The translations under genes were made by a program, and so were the position numbers. From Chryseobacterium edaphi (GTDB lineage Bacteria; Bacteroidota; Bacteroidia; Flavobacteriales; Weeksellaceae), in NCBI RefSeq assembly GCF_025628985.1, contig NZ_JAOTEM010000001.1:992001-1056000 (forward strand): a DNA stretch of 64,000 bases, given 5' to 3'. Under the pieces are notes generated by a model. That model made no database searches and was not told the DNA's origin. It saw only the letters and a list, made by a program, of their open reading frames with translations. This document shows positions 27,141 to 34,896 of the stretch, in pieces. Each line of letters opens with the position of its first letter. Within the stretch, counting starts at the first letter, position 1.

Positions 27141-27593
27141 TTATTTTCTGTTATTTAAATCAGCTGCGATTTTCATAATTTCTGTCATGACTTCCTTGAA
27201 AGTCTCCAACTTGTCGGGAGCAATTTTTTCCATCACTTTTTTATTGAAATTCACAACGACTTCTTTAGACATATTCCTTGAGCTTAAACCTTTATCAGTA
27301 AGCTTGATAATAACTTCACGCTTATCGGTAGTTGTCTTTTCTTTATAAATATATCCGTTGTCTTCAAGGAGCTTAATAATTCTTGTAAGAGAAGTTGGTT
27401 CAATTGCCATTTTGGGTCCCAAATTGGTACTTCGTGTACCTTCTTTAGGATCAATTTTAAGTAAAGTAAGTGCCTGAACTGCAGTAGAATCATGTTCCTG
27501 AGCAAGTTCAGTGTACATTTTTGAAACAGCTAACCAAGTCTGTTTTAAAATGAGATCAACATTTTCTGTTTTTTCTTTATGATTATCCATCAT
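27141..27593 (-). CDS. MarR family transcriptional regulator of the fad operon
   Basis: This is a 150-residue winged-helix protein. The DNA-binding core runs through LTLLKIDPKEGTRSTNLGPKMAIEPTSLTRIIKLLEDNGYIYKEKTTTDKREVIIKLTDKG, with the recognition helix followed by the D-K-R wing typical of MarR. It lies 44 bases upstream of fadN on the same strand, so it probably leads the operon and represses it. Acyl-CoA is the likely inducer by analogy, not shown. Two near-identical palindromes lie just upstream, one across its promoter. Confidence 0.9.
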   Translation of the reverse strand: MMDNHKEKTENVDLILKQTWLAVSKMYTELAQEHDSTAVQALTLLKIDPKEGTRSTNLGPKMAIEPTSLTRIIKLLEDNGYIYKEKTTTDKREVIIKLTDKGLSSRNMSKEVVVNFNKKVMEKIAPDKLETFKEVMTEIMKIAADLNNRK

Positions 27594-27615
27594 TATTTTT
27601 GCTAATCGGTTTTAT

Positions 27616-27623
27616 CAAATGTA
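27616..27623 (-). promoter_or_regulatory. -7 box TACATTTG of the marR-fad operon
   Basis: On the minus strand TACATTTG fits TAnnTTTG, 22 bases ahead of the marR ATG. The palindrome at 27627-27648 lies directly upstream, in the space between -33 and -7. Confidence 0.5.
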
Positions 27624-27626
27624 GCA

Positions 27627-27648
27627 AATATTATGCATGCATAGTATT
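27627..27648. promoter_or_regulatory. Operator-like palindrome 1 for the MarR regulator
   Basis: The core ATTATGCATGCATAGTAT is a palindrome of 11-bp arms with one mismatch. It abuts the -7 box of the marR promoter, so protein bound here would block RNA polymerase. Confidence 0.65.
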
Positions 27649-27710
27649 ATTGATTGTTAAAATTTATTAACAATCTGATTTACAATTGATTAAAATGTAT
27701 GATTAGCATA

Positions 27711-27730
27711 ATACTATGCATGCATAGTAT
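27711..27730. promoter_or_regulatory. Operator-like palindrome 2 for the MarR regulator
   Basis: A perfect 20-bp palindrome, ATACTATGCATGCATAGTAT, shares its core with palindrome 1. The centres are 83 bp apart, about eight helical turns. It lies 26 bases past the end of the converging-direction neighbour's stop and would act from upstream of the marR promoter. Confidence 0.65.
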
Positions 27731-27756
27731 ATAGAATTAATAATTAAAATACTGAT

Positions 27757-28680
27757 TTAATGAAGCTTTGAAATTAATATGACTATTTCTTCAAAAGATT
27801 CGCATTTATACATTTTATTGCAGTGCGAAATCTCCCAAATTGATTCATTAAAACTAAAATTAAAAGATGATAAATCTTTTTGAAAGTTTTTCTGAAGTAA
27901 AGAGTATAACATTTCTTTCTGAATCTGAGGAGATTTTATTGAAGGTGCAACAAAATTTTCATTAAACTGAAACAAAGATGCATTTGTCAGTTCATCATGT
28001 TGTAGTAAAACATCTTCAACAATTCCTGAATACAAATGATTGTCTTTGATATACCAAATTTTATCAGCAAATTCCTTTGCCAATCTCCAGTCATGAGAAG
28101 AAAACAGGATGAGTTTATTTTGTTTTTGAGCTAAATTTCGAAGAGTTTTTAGAATGATTAATTTATTCTTTTCATCCAAATGAGTGGTTGGTTCATCAAG
28201 GATAATAATCGGAGAATTTTGCGTCAAAGCTCTCCCGATAAATGCTTTTTGAAGATTTCCATCTGAAAGATTTGTTAGGAGTGTATCTTTATATTGAGTT
28301 AAATCTAGTTCTTGAATTATCTCCTTAACTTCTTCTCTATCTTCTTTTTTCAATTCAAAATAGAAAGGATAGTAAATGTATTTTCCAAGCGATATAAGAT
28401 CTTCAACCGTGTAATTTTGAGGAATTACAGATTTTGAAAAAACGACTGCAATGTTTTCTGCAATCTCTTTTACGGAAAGATCTTTTACGTTTTTATTATT
28501 AATTAAAATTTCTCCCTCCATTAAGGAATTTTGATGGAGAATTGATTTAATTAAAGTAGTTTTTCCGACACCGTTGTTACCAATCAATAGACATACTTCT
28601 CCTAAATTCAAATCTGCATTGACATTTGAAATTAGAGTTTTATCGTAGCCTATGTTGGCTTGATTGATTAGTAGGTGCAT
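27757..28680 (-). CDS. ABC transporter ATPase, FecE/BtuD type
   Basis: This 307-residue ATPase has Walker A GNNGVGKTT, the Q-loop VVFSKSVIPQNYTVEDLISLGKY, a slightly unusual signature LSDGNLQKAFIGRAL, Walker B IIILDEPTTHLD and the H-loop SSHDW. The Q-loop and length match ATPases that partner FecCD-type permeases for iron chelates, haem or cobalamin. A C-terminal extension of about 75 residues follows the ATPase core. The permease lies 200 bases upstream on the same strand. No binding-protein gene is seen nearby. Confidence 0.88.
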   Translation of the reverse strand: MHLLINQANIGYDKTLISNVNADLNLGEVCLLIGNNGVGKTTLIKSILHQNSLMEGEILINNKNVKDLSVKEIAENIAVVFSKSVIPQNYTVEDLISLGKYIYYPFYFELKKEDREEVKEIIQELDLTQYKDTLLTNLSDGNLQKAFIGRALTQNSPIIILDEPTTHLDEKNKLIILKTLRNLAQKQNKLILFSSHDWRLAKEFADKIWYIKDNHLYSGIVEDVLLQHDELTNASLFQFNENFVAPSIKSPQIQKEMLYSLLQKNFQKDLSSFNFSFNESIWEISHCNKMYKCESFEEIVILISKLH

Positions 28681-28745
28681 TTATTTCTATTTTTCTCGCT
28701 GATTTTATATTTGGTTTCTCATGTTGAAAGTATCTCTACAAAGTT

Positions 28746-28781
28746 AGCTTAGATTCCTCCGGAATGACAAATAGAATGTTT
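28746..28781 (+). repeat. Small hairpin repeat, copy A
   Basis: AGCTTAGAT, hairpin ATTCC-TCC-GGAAT, GACAAA, ATGTTT. The flanks match copy B at 24623-24657 (minus strand), while both stem arms differ but still pair. It lies in the 203-base gap between permease and ATPase genes. Confidence 0.5.
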
Positions 28782-28883
28782 ATTTAAATATTTCAAATTA
28801 AAAAAGCATTCTTAAATTTCTGTATTATCTGAAAAATCTGCGAAAGATTTTTAAATTAACAATTGACTCATTCACAATTCACT

Positions 28884-29855
28884 TTATACCTTATTCTGTC
28901 TCAAAAGCATCATCAAAATCACTGGAATTCCAAATAGCGAACTGATGACATTCAATGGGATTTGAGTTTTTTCAGCTGCGATGGAAAATATTAGCATAAT
29001 CAGCATTCCCAAAAACATATTTAAAATCCATTGCTGCCAAAGTTTTGATGGATTGTAGATTAATCTACAGAAGTGAGGAACAATGATTCCGATAAATAAA
29101 ATAGGTCCCAAAAAAGCTGTGATAGAAGCAGATAGGAGTGATGAAGTTACAATAATCAATATTTTTAAATGATTTAAATTCACTCCCAAACTCTGTGCGT
29201 ATGAACTTCCTAAAGAATTTCCTATTAAAGGTTTGATGGTTTTAAAACAAAAAAATAATCCAATCCCAACCAAAATCGACAAGACAATAATCTGATTTCT
29301 GGAAACCATATTATTGGCTCCGAAAGACCACAAAATGTAGTTTTTCAGACTTTGATTTTCAGCATAAAACTGTAAAAGGGAAACAATTGCTCCTGCAAAA
29401 GCAGAAACTAAAAATCCGAAAATAATCAGATAAGATTTATCCTGAAATTTATTCGACATTGAAAGTAAAACCAACATCAAAAGCAAACTTCCGATAATCG
29501 CTGATAAACTCAAAAAACTGTTCTGCAAAAATTCAGGAAGTAAAATACTGTGGGAAAAGAAAATATAAAATGCAACTGATAAACTCGCAACAGAAGTTAT
29601 TCCCAAAATATCGGGTCCGGCTAAAGGATTCTGAAAATATTCCTGCATCAGGAAACCCGATGTCGGAATTGAAATTCCAGCCAAAAGCATTACCAAAACA
29701 CGATTTACTCTGATCTCTGCAATTTGCCCGTTTTCCGAACTTTGAATGAAATCATTTAGGTTTAAATTTAAAAATCCTGTATTCAGATTTACAATTGCCA
29801 CACAAATTATTGCGATGACCAAAACTGAACACAGGATTTTGAATTTATTTGACAT
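28884..29855 (-). CDS. FecCD-type ABC transporter permease
   Basis: This 323-residue, highly hydrophobic protein has about nine or ten membrane segments. The FecCD/BtuC hallmarks are visible: NRVLVMLLAGISIPTSGFLMQEYFQNPLAGPDILGI and the late FLGPILFIGIIVPHFCRLI coupling region. It forms the inner-membrane channel for an iron chelate, haem or cobalamin, with the ATPase downstream. A TlpA-like lipoprotein gene starts 20 bases upstream on the same strand. Which ligand is carried cannot be read from the sequence. Confidence 0.9.
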   Translation of the reverse strand: MSNKFKILCSVLVIAIICVAIVNLNTGFLNLNLNDFIQSSENGQIAEIRVNRVLVMLLAGISIPTSGFLMQEYFQNPLAGPDILGITSVASLSVAFYIFFSHSILLPEFLQNSFLSLSAIIGSLLLMLVLLSMSNKFQDKSYLIIFGFLVSAFAGAIVSLLQFYAENQSLKNYILWSFGANNMVSRNQIIVLSILVGIGLFFCFKTIKPLIGNSLGSSYAQSLGVNLNHLKILIIVTSSLLSASITAFLGPILFIGIIVPHFCRLIYNPSKLWQQWILNMFLGMLIMLIFSIAAEKTQIPLNVISSLFGIPVILMMLLRQNKV

Positions 29856-29875
29856 TAAAATATTTTCCGGAAAAA

Positions 29876-30442
29876 TTATTTAATAAAGGTTTTGATTTTA
29901 GAATCCAGCAAATCTGGAGTCATCATTCCTAAATATTCGTCGGTTTTATCACCTTTTCTCATGTATGTGAATGGAATAGCTCCGCCGTCCCATTTTTCAA
30001 AATTATTTTTAAAAAATTTTTCATCAAGTTGTCCCCCATCCAATAAAATTGTATTGTTTCTGATTCCCTGTTTATCAACAAATCGAGGAACTTCAGAATT
30101 CCAGACTTCTTTTGTGTCTAAGCTGATAAATGTGATTTTTACAGGTTGATCTTTTAATTCTACAATTTTATCTTTAAAATGAGGAATTTCTCTCACACAT
30201 GGTCCGCACCAGGTTGCAAAGAAATTAGTTACATATAAGGTGTCATTTTTCTTTTGAAGAAAATCAGTTGTTTGCTGCGGATTCAAAACTTTTAGAGATA
30301 CAGTCGCAGGAGCAGTTTCAGTTTCAGGAACAACCGTTGAAATTGAATCATTTGAAGCTGTATTTTCCTGCGTTTTATCGGCTTCTTTTTTACAGCTGAA
30401 AAGCGTAACTGCTAAAAGTGTTGATAAAAGTATTTTTTTCAT
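29876..30442 (-). CDS. TlpA-like thiol-disulfide oxidoreductase lipoprotein
   Basis: This 188-residue lipoprotein (MKKILLSTLLAVTLFSC lipobox) has a Ser/Thr/Glu-rich spacer and then a thioredoxin fold. The active site is WCGPC in FFATWCGPCVREIPHFK and the cis-Pro region is GAIPFTYM. It should reduce or oxidise thiols on the periplasmic side, for example in cytochrome c maturation. The Met at 30442 starts the signal peptide; the frame is open to 30466. It sits 20 bases before the FecCD permease, so the three genes may be one transcript. Confidence 0.88.
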   Translation of the reverse strand: MKKILLSTLLAVTLFSCKKEADKTQENTASNDSISTVVPETETAPATVSLKVLNPQQTTDFLQKKNDTLYVTNFFATWCGPCVREIPHFKDKIVELKDQPVKITFISLDTKEVWNSEVPRFVDKQGIRNNTILLDGGQLDEKFFKNNFEKWDGGAIPFTYMRKGDKTDEYLGMMTPDLLDSKIKTFIK

Positions 30443-30546
30443 AAGTAAATATTCTTTTGTTATCATGAAATATACGATGGCTATTTCTCACTGGTTTTAT
30501 TGGTAAGAAAATTACGCCATAGACAGTTTCATATTTATTTTTTCTC

Positions 30547-30554
30547 TATTTTTG
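30547..30554 (+). promoter_or_regulatory. -7 box TATTTTTG before the reductase gene
   Basis: TATTTTTG fits TAnnTTTG, 9 bases before the ATG at 30564. Confidence 0.5.
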
Positions 30555-30563
30555 ATTTGAAGT

Positions 30564-31688
30564 ATGGAACAACAAATCTATAAAGGGAAACTGACGCAGT
30601 TTCATCGGTTAAAAATAGCTAAAAAGGCAGACCTGACCAAAAATACTTTTTCGCTGGAGCTTGAAGTTCCGGAGAATCTTAAAGAGAATTTCAAGTTTGA
30701 AGCGGGACAGTTTGTGAGTATAAAATTCTCTTCTCATGGTAAAGATATCATCAATGATTATTCAATGACTTCAGCTCCTTACGAGGGGAAAATCTGCTTA
30801 GGAATTAAAATAACTTCTTCCGATGGAACTACTTCCGATTTATATAAAAATTACAATATCGGTGACGAATTGTCTGTGAGCGAGCCAAATGGAAGATTTA
30901 CTTTAGTTTCCAAGCCAAGCGAATTCAGAACAATTGTAGGTTTTGCTGCCGGAATTGGAATAACGCCCATTTTAAGTCATTTCAAAAATATTCTTCATAA
31001 CGAACCGCGAACCAGACTTTTTCTTTTTTTTGGAAATAAAAATTCTCAGGATCTGATCTACAGAGATCTTTTGGACAATCTTGCAAGAACGTACAACGAT
31101 CGGCTGCAGATTCATTATTTTTATTCACAGGAGAAAACTTTGCATCAGTTATTTTATGGAAGACTTGATGCTAAAAAATTAAATTTAATTATCAATCAAA
31201 TCCTGCATTTGGATGATACTGACGAAGAATCTACAATTTGGGATGCGGTAGATGAAGTTTTGATTTGCGGAAAAGGGGAGATGGTAAAAACGTTGGCAAA
31301 TGCATGTTATCATCATGGAATTCCAAAGAAAAATATTCATTTTGAACTTTTCGAAGAATTTAATGATAATATTTATCCGCAAGAAAAAGAATTTCCATTA
31401 ATTGAAAATGTACAAGTGGATTTTAAAATGTTTGGAAAAAATTATCAGACCGAGCTTCCTGACAACAGAGAAAAAATTCTTCATCAATTACTGGTTCAAA
31501 ACTTTCCCGTCCCTTATTCATGCAAATCGGGTATCTGCGGAAGTTGCGAATGTACACTTGAAGAAGGTGAAGTGGAACTTTTGGAAAACGAATACCTGAC
31601 CGAAAAAGAAGAAGCTCAGGGGAAAATTTTAGCTTGTATGTCAATAGCAAAAACTAAGAAAATAAAGCTTAACTTTGATTTCAGTTGA
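30564..31688 (+). CDS. FAD/2Fe-2S ferredoxin reductase (PaaE-like)
   Basis: This 374-residue flavoprotein combines a ferredoxin-NADP reductase module (about 1-235) with a C-terminal 2Fe-2S ferredoxin domain. DYSMTSAP binds FAD and AGIGITPILSHFK marks the NAD(P) domain. The cluster cysteines are C320, C325 and C328 in SCKSGICGSC plus C358 in ILACMS, the plant-ferredoxin spacing. PaaE- or Hcr-type proteins pass electrons from NAD(P)H to a partner oxygenase or cluster enzyme; no partner is encoded here. The stop overlaps the next start (TTGA). Confidence 0.88.
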   Translation: MEQQIYKGKLTQFHRLKIAKKADLTKNTFSLELEVPENLKENFKFEAGQFVSIKFSSHGKDIINDYSMTSAPYEGKICLGIKITSSDGTTSDLYKNYNIGDELSVSEPNGRFTLVSKPSEFRTIVGFAAGIGITPILSHFKNILHNEPRTRLFLFFGNKNSQDLIYRDLLDNLARTYNDRLQIHYFYSQEKTLHQLFYGRLDAKKLNLIINQILHLDDTDEESTIWDAVDEVLICGKGEMVKTLANACYHHGIPKKNIHFELFEEFNDNIYPQEKEFPLIENVQVDFKMFGKNYQTELPDNREKILHQLLVQNFPVPYSCKSGICGSCECTLEEGEVELLENEYLTEKEEAQGKILACMSIAKTKKIKLNFDFS

Positions 31689-32302
31689 GAATCATCAAAA
31701 ACATATTTAAACTTATTATAGCGTCAATAGAATTGATTTTTCTATTGATCTGTCTTTCCAATATCTGGGTTTTTGGTTTAACGAATGGTAGAACCTACAA
31801 TAAAATATCAAAAATTCCGCCACGCGAGATTGCTTTAGTCTTAGGCACTTCTCCCAGAATGAGATCAGGTGTTTCAAACCCCTATTTTACAAAGAGGATG
31901 GATGCAACTGCTTTGTTGTATCATCACGGAAAAATCAAAAAAATCATTGTAAGCGGCGAGAAAAGTAAAGGTTATAACGAACCTGCCGCCATGAAAAATT
32001 ACCTGATTTATCAGGAAGGCGTTCCTGAAGAAATTATCATTGAAGATCCGAAAGGTTTTAATACATACAAAAGTATTCTGCGCTGCAAAGACATTTATAA
32101 AAAGAAAAATGTGATCATCGTTTCACAAGGTTTTCATAATCTAAGAGCCTTATTTTTTGCAAGAAATAACAGTATGAATGCATTGGGTTTTGATGCTCAA
32201 GATGTCAACAAACCTGAAAGTTTCTACAGAAACCAATCAAGAGAAATTCTCGCACGAGTGGTTGCTGTAGTGTATTTTTTATTGGGAATTTCTCCGGATT
32301 AG
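31685..32302 (+). CDS. SanA/YdcF-like DUF218 membrane protein (TTG start)
   Basis: This is a 205-residue protein with one N-terminal membrane segment (about 6-32) and a DUF218 domain. Landmarks are IALVLGTSP, RMDATALLYHHGKIKKIIVSGEKSK and the acidic/basic pattern through VIIVSQGFHNLRALFFAR. Family members such as SanA affect the outer-membrane barrier to vancomycin at high temperature; the chemistry is unclear. The only sensible start is TTG at 31685, overlapping the upstream TGA as TTGA. The next Met is about 57 residues in and would lose the membrane anchor. Its stop overlaps that of the converging tamL by four bases. Confidence 0.83.
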   Translation: MRIIKNIFKLIIASIELIFLLICLSNIWVFGLTNGRTYNKISKIPPREIALVLGTSPRMRSGVSNPYFTKRMDATALLYHHGKIKKIIVSGEKSKGYNEPAAMKNYLIYQEGVPEEIIIEDPKGFNTYKSILRCKDIYKKKNVIIVSQGFHNLRALFFARNNSMNALGFDAQDVNKPESFYRNQSREILARVVAVVYFLLGISPD

Positions 32303-34896
32303 AAAGGATATCCAAAAGCGATATTCAATGTAGGTTTTAGAGGTTGAAACTGATTAAATCTCCACTTTTCACCGTCCGGTTTATTCGGATCATAGATTTT
32401 GTATGCTAAATCTACTCTCAAAGTAATGTATGCAACGTTTACTCTCAATCCAAATCCGCTACCAACACCCATTTCTCTAATGAATCGGTTGAATTTAAAC
32501 TGATCGTCAAATCCGTTATTTTCTGTATTCCAAACGTTCCCAATATCTGTGAAAATAGCTCCTTCATACATATCAGTAAACGGAATTCTATATTCAAGAT
32601 TGGTTGTTAATTTAATATTTCCCATCAAATAAGTTCGCACTCTTTCATCAACCTGCGATCCTCCAGGACCTAAACCTCCGAATGCAACCCATGCACGTAT
32701 GTCATTTGCACCTCCATTGAAATATGATCTTACAAAAGGCATCGATGAAGAATTTCCATAAGGAACTCCTACACCAATAAATTGTCTAAGAACCAAAGTC
32801 TGATTGCCAAAAGTTTTAAAGTATTTTCTTACATCAAAATCAAATTTTACAAATTGTGCGTAGGGAATTCCAAAAATAGTTCGTTCCGGACTTCGTAAAA
32901 CACCTCCATTATCTTCTCTTTTTTGATTAAATAAACTTGGAATATTACCTGCAACTTCCATTTTTCCGTTAAAATAGAATGCATTAGGATAATCTTTTTT
33001 TCCGATTTCGTTATAAATGAAATTATAAATGAAAGATGAGATAATTACATCCTGAGTCTGTCTGTCTTTGTTGACAAGCGTTCCCAGAAAGCCTACTAAA
33101 TCATTTGCTTTTTTTGCATCAAGCGTTGCCACATAATTTAGATCACCAATAATCTGCTCAGAAACCTGATCTCTTGTCAATGCACCCGATTCAAATTGCT
33201 GTTTTAACTGTGGATTATATATAAAATAATCGTCGAAAACAACCCTTCTTATCGCATCATCATTGACGAAGAAATCGTAGTAACTATCCTTATTTTTTGT
33301 TAAACTGAATAGTGTATTAAACAAAGTCAATCTGTGTGAGGACTGATCATTAACGTTTGCAAAATAATTTAAACCCGTATTGAAATTCACTCTTCCCAAA
33401 CCAATATTATTCTGCACAGAAGCACCTAAAACAATTGATGAAGTAGGAGTGTATCTTTTAGGAATCAGTTTATAATAATTAAATGGCAATAATAAACGAG
33501 GGAAACTCAAAGAAGCCTGAGCTGATAGTTCATAAGCCCAGATTCTGTTGTCTAAGTCTCTTGGATTGACAACTCGGCCAAAAGTTCCTGATAAACTTGT
33601 AGAAAGGTTTTCTGCACCTCCGAAGACATTCCGGGTTGTAAGATCTACTGAAGGAGATAATCCCCAATTTAAAAATTGCGAATAATTTAAATCTGTACCA
33701 ACTTTAATTTCATATTTAGGGAGTGGTTTTAATAAATATAAAACGTCAACTATACTGTCATTTGGTTTTATAGCACCTCCTTGTCTCAAAGAATCTTTAG
33801 CTTTCAGAATACTGAAATTATTCATGGCAAGAAGATTTCTTTTCGTCAAGTCAAGTTGATTCTGATTATAAACTGATTTGTTATCAACGATAATTGCTCT
33901 CCAAATAGAATTGGTTTTGTAATTATCATTCATTTTATGAAATCTTATTCTTCTGAGACTGTCTTTAACTGTTTTTCTGCCAAAATCACTTGGTTCATCG
34001 ACAATTGCAACATCAATGTTCCCAAATGTAGATCTTTTGTAAGGAGAATCTGCAGAATCTTTATGAATTTCGAGTGTTAATGGTACATTCTTTCTGTCTT
34101 TTAATGAATCAGCAACGAAGTAAACTTCGTCATTTGCATTATTAAATTTATAATATCCGCTTCTTCGCATAATATCATTAATTCTAACCACTTCTTTCTC
34201 AAGAACAGTCTGATCAAGCACTCTTCCTGATTTTACAAGGGTTTCATTAATATTTTGCTGATAAAGACTTTTAACACCGGCATCGGGAATATTGTAATAA
34301 TATTCTCTAATATTTGTAGGACTGTTATGCTTTAAAAAATAAGTTACAGCCGCCTTTTTTGCGGTAGAATCAAGTTCATGTTTAAATTTAACTTCAGAAT
34401 CCCAATATCCACGATAAGTCATTCTTTTCTCGATAGACTGTGCACTTTTCTCAGTTCTTGTCTGATCCAAAATAACGGGTGGAGTTCCAAAATTGTGTAA
34501 GATTCTGTCCCACAACAAACTTTTACCCACGTCACTTTGCATATTATATTTAATAAACAATGAATCCCTCAGCTTTTGATTTCTCATTTCACTAGGGTAG
34601 GTAAGATATTCGCTAAATAATGTATCGTATTTTGGGTTTGCTGCATTGTGTAGTAAAAGTCCTAACGGTACGAAAAGTAATTGTTTTTTATTAGGCTTCT
34701 GCTGAACATAACCTATCAGTTCTTCATCGAAAAATTCTTTTTTATCTTCAAACTCAAATTTGTTTTTCGTGAGCAAAAATTCTCCATCCGGAACTTTTTT
34801 TGTTGTACTGCAAGCGTAAAGTAAACCAACAACTGTTGCGAATGATATAATTTTATAATATTTTTGAGGAGAATTCTTATAATGCTTACAGCTCAT
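32299..34896 (-). CDS. tamL: TamL, BamA/TamA-family outer-membrane lipoprotein
   Basis: At 865 residues with a lipobox (LLYACS), this is the Bacteroidetes lipoprotein form of TamA. It has N-terminal POTRA-like domains (about 60-370, for example QTRTEKSAQSIEKRMTYRGYWDSEV and GYYKFNN). A C-terminal 16-strand barrel follows; it includes FVRSYFNGGANDIRAWVAFGGLGPGGS and ends GFGLRVNVAYITLRVDLAYKIYDP ... FGYPF. It should help insert outer-membrane proteins or link the membranes together with TamB, which is not in this window. The start lies 15 bases inside the divergent methyltransferase gene. Confidence 0.92.
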   Translation of the reverse strand: MSCKHYKNSPQKYYKIISFATVVGLLYACSTTKKVPDGEFLLTKNKFEFEDKKEFFDEELIGYVQQKPNKKQLLFVPLGLLLHNAANPKYDTLFSEYLTYPSEMRNQKLRDSLFIKYNMQSDVGKSLLWDRILHNFGTPPVILDQTRTEKSAQSIEKRMTYRGYWDSEVKFKHELDSTAKKAAVTYFLKHNSPTNIREYYYNIPDAGVKSLYQQNINETLVKSGRVLDQTVLEKEVVRINDIMRRSGYYKFNNANDEVYFVADSLKDRKNVPLTLEIHKDSADSPYKRSTFGNIDVAIVDEPSDFGRKTVKDSLRRIRFHKMNDNYKTNSIWRAIIVDNKSVYNQNQLDLTKRNLLAMNNFSILKAKDSLRQGGAIKPNDSIVDVLYLLKPLPKYEIKVGTDLNYSQFLNWGLSPSVDLTTRNVFGGAENLSTSLSGTFGRVVNPRDLDNRIWAYELSAQASLSFPRLLLPFNYYKLIPKRYTPTSSIVLGASVQNNIGLGRVNFNTGLNYFANVNDQSSHRLTLFNTLFSLTKNKDSYYDFFVNDDAIRRVVFDDYFIYNPQLKQQFESGALTRDQVSEQIIGDLNYVATLDAKKANDLVGFLGTLVNKDRQTQDVIISSFIYNFIYNEIGKKDYPNAFYFNGKMEVAGNIPSLFNQKREDNGGVLRSPERTIFGIPYAQFVKFDFDVRKYFKTFGNQTLVLRQFIGVGVPYGNSSSMPFVRSYFNGGANDIRAWVAFGGLGPGGSQVDERVRTYLMGNIKLTTNLEYRIPFTDMYEGAIFTDIGNVWNTENNGFDDQFKFNRFIREMGVGSGFGLRVNVAYITLRVDLAYKIYDPNKPDGEKWRFNQFQPLKPTLNIAFGYPF

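Noticed and set aside
27627..27730. Palindromes as a terminator of the ABC transporter unit
   Set aside because: They share an exact core, lack T runs and lie in the marR promoter region, so operators fit better.
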